From NCBI RefSeq assembly GCF_958979055.1, contig NC_084891.1:29694001-29758000 (forward strand): a stretch of 64,000 nt of DNA, in the 5' to 3' direction. This document shows, piece after piece, positions 59,201-64,000 of this stretch; within the stretch, counting starts at the first letter, position 1, and each line of letters opens with the position of its first letter. Source of the DNA: Alnus glutinosa. Its lineage: Eukaryota > Streptophyta > Magnoliopsida > Fagales > Betulaceae. Below the pieces are notes generated by a model. It was not told the origin of the DNA, ran no database searches, and saw nothing but the letters and a program-made list of their open reading frames with translations. The position numbers and the translations under genes are program-made.

Positions 59201-62200
59201 ATTACTCTGAGATGCTCATCTTTTCCCCATTAATTCCCTTCGACGGTCTCAGATGGTCATCTCACGCTGCAGTTCGTGCTTTTCTGGATGGCGGCGGTTG
59301 TCTTTGACCAGCTGGATCACTGCTTTTTATGAAGTGATATCCCCATTAAAGCCTTCATTTAATGTTTCACTGCTCCTCCTTTCCTCTCCGGACTTTCCCT
59401 GTTATAGCCGTTGGGCTCTGCGCTTGTCCGGGGTCACCAAAAGTTTTTTTTTATAAATTTCCCTAACAATACCCAAATCTTATTCACCCAAATCAAGCCT
59501 ATACTCAATTCAAATATGAATCCACCCGGTCACTACATCTGATTTCTACAAGTTTCAGCTAGTTACAATGATTCTATGGCGTGTTTCTGCTGGTTCTAGT
59601 GGTTTTTAGGCGATTTACTAACCTGTGATGGTATTCCCCAACAAGTTTCGCCTGATGTTGGTATTTTCCAAGGAGTTTTCAACCGGTGATGGTGTTTTCC
59701 ATAAACTTTCAAATGGCATTGGTATTTTCTGATGTGCTTCAGTTGGATTCTTTATTTGCTGGCAAGATTCCAGTCGGTTCAATATTTACCGGATATTTTT
59801 TAGCAATTTAGACTGGTTATGTTCTTTTTCAACCGGTTTTAGTCGTGTTTTGGCTGATGCAGGTTGATTTTAGCCAGTTCAAACATTTTCCGGTCGATTC
59901 AGTTTGGTGATGTTTTGGCCTGTTTTGATTGTTTTTCATACGGTTTGTTGACATTTCGGCCAGTTAATATTGTTTTTCATCCAGTTTGGTGATATTTCGA
60001 CCGGTTTTAGTGTCGTTGCGGCCAGTTCTGATAGTTTTTCAGCTGGTTCAATTCGTTTTAATGATTCAGTGGCTTTCTGGCCGGTTGCGTGGTGTGTTTG
60101 GCTGATTCTTCTTGGTTTTCGAACAATTTGATTATTTCAAAGTCTTTTTGTCATCAAGAGTTCATTTGTTACAAGGTGGCTCATATGATCGTCAGTTTTG
60201 GGGGAGAATGTTAGAAAGAATGGGACAAGTGTCCCTATTCTAAAAGGTGGTAAGATGCCCCTATGAGGCTATGGTGACGTGTCCCCTATGAGATGTCATA
60301 TGGCAAGGTCTCCATATTCCAAAATATTATATTTGTTCCTATATATAGCCATGGATTGTGAGTGCCAAATATATATCACGGGCCTCTATTATGTGATGAA
60401 ATACACTAATCTTGACACATTCCAACCTCTCAAAATTGCTAATTTATGTGTGACCAAGATGCATTATGAAATTCAAACATCCTCGCAGCCTATATCTGAA
60501 CTGAAGGACATGTGATAAACAACATTTTATTCTTCAGATGATATTAAAGAGACCATGGCAATGTTCTTTCTCTAATAGTCCAAAGAATTCAATAGAGAAA
60601 AATGGAATATATCTCTTAAAGAAACCAAGTATGCTACAATTTTTGGGCCAATCAATTCTTTAATTAAACTGCTCCTCTATGGCAAAACATAGAATGCTCC
60701 GAATTAGCATGGCTCATTAAGCTTGTAGAGGACTTACGCAACATCACAAGCATTTTGAAGAAACTTGAAGACCTTGAAATGAACAATTTCAGAAATCAAG
60801 ATTTATAGAAGCATAAAACAAATTAACTCACCAGGAGACATGACGCTGAAATCCACGCTTTTCTAATGTACTTTTCCTCCGCTCTATCCAATTAATAAGG
60901 TCCTAACAACATTACTAGCACTCATTTAGACCATTTAATCATCAAGAATTTTTTAAACAAACTTTTGTCAGTATGCTTGAAACAATTACCTGTGTCATTT
61001 CATATAAAGGTTGATAAGTTAAAACATCAACCACACACAGTTGCTCTAGTTCCATCTGCAATTCTTTCAAAAGTATCACAAATTATAAGCAACAAACTTA
61101 AAAAATTATGAAACAGAAGGGGTAATGGTTCCATAACCTACTTTGCAAAACATCTTCTTCAACATCCACGCTGCCAGCATCTCGAGCAATATCTTCTATG
61201 TTGCTGCAAACAAGTTAACTGACTTTAAAAGCAGATAAACTGATCTGAAAAATAAAAAGAAATCCAAACTTAATAACTAACTAATTCAGGTAATCCTATA
61301 ATACATGTTCTAAAAAAAACAGAATTGACTCCAATACATCTTATAAGAAGAAAATTAATTATGTCCCCTAACTATAGCATATATATCATTTTTGCAGAGA
61401 TCCAAAAGGAGATTTCTGGTTCTTAAATAAATAAAATTGCATTAACGACATTGTGCTTTCAAAAACAGCATAAATTTTAAACAGAAATTGTTCCTAAAAG
61501 TTGTGCCAACACAGTAAATCATTCATGAAATTCATGTACATATATATCAGGCAAAAAAAAAAAAAAAAAGAGTTGAAAATGAGCAACCTACTTTGCACTC
61601 TACAAAAATTAATCAAAAATCCAATCTTGCATATGCTTCCAGAACCAGCGAGGAAAGATGACATTTCACAAATCAGAAATTCACCACTTATCAATCAAAA
61701 ATCTTATTAATAGTCTAGGTAAAACACTGTAAACTTATCAAAGAGAAGGTTATAAAAAAGTAAAAATTAATCAAATGAGATGGTGAAAAATACTGGGCTT
61801 CATCAAGAATCACAATGGCTCCTTTAATATCTACTTCCATAGCTCCACGAATGACTGGATTGATGATGTAGCTGTATGGGCAGAAAACCAATTGTGCATC
61901 GTCTGCCATAGCACGTGCTGCATAATATGAGCAACCTAAAGGAAGAAAATTGTTGTAAGATTATGTTTGCAGCACCATGACACAGGGCCTCAGAAAAAAA
62001 AAATATAAAAGAAACAAACCTTTCACAACTTGTCCAACTTTTACAAGATCTTCTATATCATGGGCCTCATGGCAACCTCCTTTCTGAAGGGATGGATGAC
62101 CTTTGATTTTATGTACATTTCTGTTGGCAATAAAAACATATGATTGCTATTACTGTCACTCAATACATCATAGTGTAAACAAAGATAACCAAGATTAACA

Positions 62201-62440
62201 GAGCATATAGGACAAGAGATATAACTCACTTAAATTCTGGGCATCCTACTTCTCGATTACTCAAAAGCAACTTGCTGGAAATTTCCAAAACCATTTTCAG
62301 CTATGAAACATGAAAGGAATATTCTTTATAAAACAAAAGGACAGAAAAGCCATAGGTGTCAGAAGTGCACCATTCTTCATCAATATTCTCTTTCCCGCGT
62401 ACATGCTTGTTTGTGCAGTAATGCTTCCGTGATGCCTGGA

Positions 62441-62507
<67 letters not shown>

Positions 62508-64000
62508 TGTATGCAATCACTATAAGCTTGAACAAGGAAAGAAAAAACACAAGAACAGAACATTATTCAAAAGCAAGAATACAAGAAAAAGGCATTATTT
62601 TAAAAGGTTCCTGTTCAAACAGCTATATACCTCCTCATGGAGTAGAAGAGTGCAAATTCCACCCACATATCCAATAATAACTTAATAACCATTGAGAAAT
62701 TTTCTTGCAGTAAAAAAGATTCCTTTATAAATGCTCACTCAACAACTGTACCAATGAAAAACACATCTTGTTTCATGATTAAATGATTAGGAATTATTTT
62801 CACCTTTACTGTTAATTACACTTGGCTGCAATATGGATAATAAAAGGAGAGGAGACAAGCACTCTATGCTGCGATGACCTATAAAGCAAGAAAATTGGAC
62901 AAATCCGAATGGTCCAACATATGTTAAGCAATAAAAATACCTATTTAGTTGCTAAATGCAAGGACCTATCTACAAAAATGCATGGAAGAGGCGAGGCATG
63001 GGAAACATCCATATAACATGCTAACCATTAGTGTGCATCGTTAAACATGCCCTCCAAATTGGGATGACAACAAGCTACCAGGAGGGCTAACAAAAATTCC
63101 CGTTGTACAATTCCTAGGAAGTTGTAAAACATGAAATGACAAGGAATAGGTAAACATACCAAAACCGCCATTGGCACTCGATAAGCAGTTTTCCGGTATT
63201 CACGAATCACTTGAGAAATTTGTGAATGCGTCCTCCTTAAAATACAGAAAATAGTTGATAACCATTTAAGAAATGACTTCGACATTTGACAACACAAAAT
63301 ATCAATGTCTTGATTCTTGGGAGCTCGTAAAATCTTCCGTCAAACTTCTCAAGTAATTCTATGGAAACTACAAAAATGATTGACATCACATGACTGAAAT
63401 TCTTTATAATTCTTAGTTTCAACTCAAATTATTTCAAATAATGATCAGAAGAAAAAATTGGCATCAACTCACAAACAATTTCAAATTAGAAATTCAGAAG
63501 ATAAGGAATCAGTTGTAATATGAAATTTTTTTAACTATAACTTTACATGAGAAATAGGCAATCCTTATCTTGACATCGAAGTGCAAAAGTGTCAGAAACA
63601 AAACATTACTACTAAATAACTAATTGAGCACCCTAATATATGGAATTCTAGTTGAAAACTACAATGCTTCTAATGGCATAAACTGCAGTTTTTTAACATG
63701 AACTTTATAACTATTACATTTCGGTGTATATAAATAAATATTAAGATATTTTGTTCTCACTAAACATATGGCTTTATGAAGAGAGCCGTCCAGTGCTTAT
63801 GTGAGCTGCTAAAACATTCATGCATACTTTATAAACCAATAGTCTATGTCTATCTAAAATCACAACTTTCCACAACATATTACCTAACTAAACAATCAAC
63901 ACAAACAAAGAAATAGAAGCTCCCAATTGCTATGAGATTAGGATAAAACTTTACGATGCATAATATATGGTTGGTGTTGCCTTTTTCTTTTGATTCTTGT
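38721..64000 (-). CDS. FANCJ/BRIP1-type RAD3-like DNA helicase, 5' end outside window
   Basis: Twenty-seven exons join in phase: 64000-63955 (partial), 63235-63160, 62435-62371, 62274-62230, 62120-62020, 61935-61794, 61203-61142, 61063-60990, 60902-60832, 49396-49309, 49212-49140, 49037-48942, 48765-48660, 48048-47955, 47860-47777, 47696-47540, 47319-47129, 46357-46313, 45780-45752, 45661-45540, 45306-45259, 42332-42208, 42099-41807, 40978-40045, 39884-39813, 38967-38851, 38765-38721 (TAA). They give 1132 codons. Motifs: Ia SRTHSQ; Fe-S cysteines in HYCTN, IDEEC, GCPEF and GGCHEA; II DEAH, split between exons 61935-61794 and 61203-61142; III LTSGTLSP; IV GGCLVFFPSY; V EGIDFSDDNAR; VI QAAGRCIRHR. 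Walker A lies beyond 64,000. FANCJ-family enzymes are 5'-3' helicases that unwind G-quadruplex and crosslink intermediates in nuclear DNA repair. The long C-terminal exon (40,978-40,045) is not helicase: it has a VIDLT motif and CxxC pairs (SCSHC, FCPFC). The frame is unbroken despite an 11.4-kb transposon-filled intron. Confidence 0.93.
39011..39394. repeat. MITE in a helicase intron
   Basis: Ends ttgtacaggcgg (39,011) and cctcctgtacaa (to 39,394) are inverted. Inside, many copies of aaccgctaac and its complement alternate with aaaataggttc/aaaataggccca units. The element lies in the intron between exons 39,884-39,813 and 38,967-38,851. A truncated relative is at 6250. Confidence 0.55.
41236..41536 (+). 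mobile_element. TRIM (terminal-repeat retrotransposon in miniature), 301 bp
   Basis: Two 77-bp LTRs, 41,236-41,312 (TGGTAGAATATAAATTAGAT...TTTAACA) and 41,460-41,536 (TGCTAAAATATAAATTAAAT...TTTAACA), flank 147 bp. TGATATCAGAGC at 41,313-41,324 directly follows the left LTR and matches the primer site for initiator tRNA-Met with one change. A perfect AAATT target duplication sits at 41,231-41,235 and 41,537-41,541. A 16-18 base C run is internal, near 41,366-41,382. It has no coding sequence and lies in the intron between exons 42,099-41,807 and 40,978-40,045. Confidence 0.9.
42729..43045. repeat. hAT-like MITE in a helicase intron
   Basis: The left end agggtccgttgggtttgcaa and the right end ttgcgatttc...caaacgcaccct are inverted repeats of about 20 bp. 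The interior is full of aaatcgc/gcgattt motifs. The end type AGGGTGCGTTTG is widespread in plant hAT-derived MITEs. A short direct repeat (aagaaataaatactaagggtc) precedes it at about 42,682 and 42,714. Confidence 0.6.
43046..45258. other. Large helicase intron, probable unidentified insertion
   Basis: This is the rest of the 2.9-kb intron between exons 45,306-45,259 and 42,332-42,208. The stretch from about 43,130 to 45,130 differs in texture from the neighbouring introns. It has a C/T-rich leader-like part (43,150-43,520), a possible donor gtaagt at about 43,491, and near 44,830-45,130 a segment ending in gggctgggggtgttgca. It may be a non-autonomous retroelement. I found no terminal repeats and no protein I can name. 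Confidence 0.35.
50872..51429 (-). repeat. 3' LTR of the gypsy element
   Basis: 558 bp, TG...CA ends, paired with 58,911-59,468. It is the 3' LTR because the element reads on the minus strand. Confidence 0.93.
51905..51912 (+). promoter_or_regulatory. TATA-like box of the antisense gene
   Basis: TATAAATA lies 101 bases upstream of the antisense-gene ATG at 52,013. A C/T-rich leader (about 51,915-52,010) follows, as in plant core promoters. This suggests that the antisense gene is transcribed from its own promoter and not from the LTR. Confidence 0.5.
52013..54906 (+). pseudogene. Antisense ORF protein of the gypsy/Tat element (aORF)
   Basis: The frame opens at ATG 52,013 and reads a helical N-terminal domain (LPFPKIVREVCAFLGVAPSQ, then NGWRYVVASSILWRQVL) like the putative gypsy-type transposon / Transposase_28 domain (PF04195). 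At about 52,430-52,440 a frame change of one or two bases moves reading to the frame open through 53,963, which continues KDGAVELRVRQDPIFIYLD and REQFFRVSGEWE. A long Ser/Pro-rich disordered stretch follows. An 82-bp GT-AG intron (53,964-54,045, TTCAG|gtacgt...tttag) joins to 54,046-54,906, a Glu/Lys/Ala-rich coiled coil of about 200 residues ending NWGFEHYRGV and a short tail. The strand is opposite to gag-pol. The function of such aORFs is unknown. Except for the frame change it looks complete. Its GC content and codon use differ sharply from the AT-rich host genes. Confidence 0.75.
54907..56605. other. Non-coding spacer of the gypsy element
   Basis: GC-rich spacer between the antisense gene and the end of pol. 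It contains the tandem repeat at 56,308-56,560. An AT-rich block at about 55,590-55,860, with TATATATA near 55,794, has LTR-like composition and might be a further nested fragment, but no terminal repeats were proven. Confidence 0.45.
56308..56560. repeat. Three tandem ~84-bp repeats in the gypsy spacer
   Basis: Units start at about 56,308, 56,393 and 56,475, each with ccctattaagggcgggctcc, a C run, gtccgaaactagggggg and a gaccggatatcctccc-like end. Minisatellite-like arrays in the untranslated part are typical of Tat/Ogre-type elements. Small inverted motifs (cccccctgtc...aggggggt) give each unit a hairpin. Confidence 0.75.
56606..57990 (-). pseudogene. gypsy pol remnant: RNase H tail and integrase
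   Basis: The minus strand opens at NGLADALSHIGSG (end of RNase H). It continues into the zinc-binding part of integrase (HHGVCGNH, then CDTCQRF) and the catalytic core with Asp in GVDIVGP, Asp in VTDNGKQF and Glu in SNGQVEATNKT. The C-terminal part ends WNVDHLKKYYF. One in-frame TGA near 57,225 (after FDCYRF) splits the core. Everything upstream (protease, reverse transcriptase, most of RNase H) has been deleted, with the joint near 57,990-58,000. Confidence 0.88.
58116..58841 (-). CDS. gypsy gag, C-terminally truncated
   Basis: The likely start is ATG 58,841 (MVSTRLTRRSMTEEN), shortly after the 5' LTR and primer site. The open frame continues upstream into the LTR, which is not expected to be translated. 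The N-terminal part is a charged coiled coil (EIARLNEKVARLERELQERD). It then enters the capsid-like Retrotrans_gag domain (PVYTGLGDPIEHLASFRAHV, then LTLAGRAREWFRTLPPCSI). A TAG follows PAQ at 58,116. Further gag-like codons (KQGPQESLRSYLLRFN) appear just after it before the deletion joint, so the stop is a mutation inside the original gag. Confidence 0.85.
   Translation of the reverse strand: MVSTRLTRRSMTEENMREEAGASHDPQAEIARLNEKVARLERELQERDRTERQEIQEEMPQGDRRNLERDIGHPEGAVGDESEADSDVELANLTKEGEKVKKKWVEKLAKLEQQCDYLMGSAQTGVKGKALLTDSLFSTAVSPFTERIMSCQLPSKFKMPEIPVYTGLGDPIEHLASFRAHVALYATPDEVACRAFPLTLAGRAREWFRTLPPCSIANFESLAKKFASQFMAGIVRKKPAQ
58911..59468 (-). repeat. 5' LTR of the gypsy element
   Basis: 558 bp, TG...CA ends, paired with 50,872-51,429. 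The primer-binding site adjoins its inner edge at 58,910-58,893. Confidence 0.93.
62443..62502 (-). repeat. (CT)n microsatellite forming a splice polypyrimidine tract
   Basis: About 60 bases of GA on the plus strand, i.e. CT on the helicase coding strand. The tract is followed within about 7 bases by the acceptor CTTCCAG of exon 62,435-62,371, so it acts as the polypyrimidine tract of that intron. Confidence 0.9.

Larger units (their letters stand above)
50872..59468 (-). mobile_element. Ty3/gypsy (Tat-like) LTR retrotransposon, nested
   Basis: The 558-bp LTRs lie at 50,872-51,429 and 58,911-59,468 (TGTTAATGTC...TTCCCTAACA), with target duplication ATACC at 50,867-50,871 and 59,469-59,473. 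By eye the LTRs differ at about eight positions, so insertion was recent. The element runs on the minus strand: beside the right LTR the sequence reads ctTTGGCGTCGTCTGTGGG (58,911-58,893), a gypsy primer-binding site. Gag is followed after a large deletion by the tail of RNase H and integrase. Between pol and the 3' LTR (51,430-56,600) lies a long antisense gene. Extra antisense ORFs in this position are known from Tat-lineage elements. Protease and reverse transcriptase are missing, so it is not autonomous. Confidence 0.93.
50051..60416 (+). mobile_element. Non-autonomous LTR element split by a nested gypsy element
   Basis: The left LTR (50,051 to about 50,233) and right LTR (60,209-60,416) both begin TGTTAGAAAGAA and share blocks such as tgggacaagt.tccctattcta, gtcatatgg.aaggcgtccatat and gaaatacactaatctt. 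After the left LTR comes tagtatcagagc, a tRNA-Met primer-site sequence. Before the right LTR comes the polypurine tract tttgggggagaa. Without the nested element the unit is about 1.8 kb. Its interior (50,234-50,871 and 59,474-60,208) is non-coding and made of degenerate gtggtcgg or ttttcgaccggtttt units. LTR divergence is clear by eye, so it is old. No target duplication is visible. Confidence 0.7.

Noticed and set aside
62297-62563. Minus-strand Ser-Leu repeat proteins
   Set aside because: Produced by translating the CT microsatellite; only the part 62,435-62,371 is a real exon, in the frame joined by splicing.

Overview
The window is nuclear DNA of a flowering plant. Genes have short GT-AG introns in AT-rich sequence, there are coiled-coil NB-ARC-LRR resistance genes, a DUF4220/DUF594 gene (a plant-only family), a plant HMGB gene, and dense LTR, LINE and MITE debris. 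A woody rosid is plausible, but the sequence alone does not prove it.

Layout. (1) 1.6-3.3 kb, minus: a two-exon Rpr2/Rpp21-type RNase P/MRP subunit gene. Its second exon carries an in-frame TGA followed by 57 more open codons. Upstream lies a 1.0 kb retroposed insertion between perfect 17-bp target duplications. (2) 5.6-8 kb: MITE-like elements. (3) 9.3-10.7 kb, plus: a seven-exon HMGB chromatin gene with telo-box repeats and a CT tract in its leader. (4) 14.7-18.2 kb, minus: a broken NLR interrupted by LTR-like sequence, next to a divergently oriented scrap of a DUF4220 gene. (5) 19.2-21.8 kb, minus: an intact 860-residue CC-NB-LRR gene with eroded motifs. (6) 27.6-30.0 kb, minus, and 33.7-37.6 kb, plus: an intact DUF4220/DUF594 membrane-protein gene diverging from a 1296-residue NLR that has two NB-ARC domains in tandem. 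This pair is the live counterpart of the broken pair at 14.7-18.9 kb, which lies in opposite orientation, so the region is an inverted segmental duplication. A LINE sits between the live pair.

(7) 38.7-64.0 kb, minus: most of a FANCJ/BRIP1-type (RAD3-like, Fe-S) DNA helicase gene. I could join 27 exons by GT-AG splice sites with phase kept throughout, giving 1132 codons in the window; the exons with the Walker A motif lie beyond the right edge. One intron is 11.4 kb long because a non-autonomous LTR element (about 50.05-60.42 kb) holds a younger Ty3/gypsy element (50,872-59,468, 558-bp LTRs, ATACC duplication). The gypsy element runs on the minus strand with gag and a truncated pol. It also carries a long antisense gene on the plus strand with its own TATA-like box, one intron and a coiled-coil end, the aORF type known from Tat-lineage elements. 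A 301-bp TRIM and several MITEs occupy other introns.

The most unusual items are the double NB-ARC receptor, the duplicated NLR-DUF4220 divergent pair, the antisense gene in the nested gypsy element, and a SUMO-interacting-type motif plus CxxC pairs in the plant FANCJ C-terminal extension.
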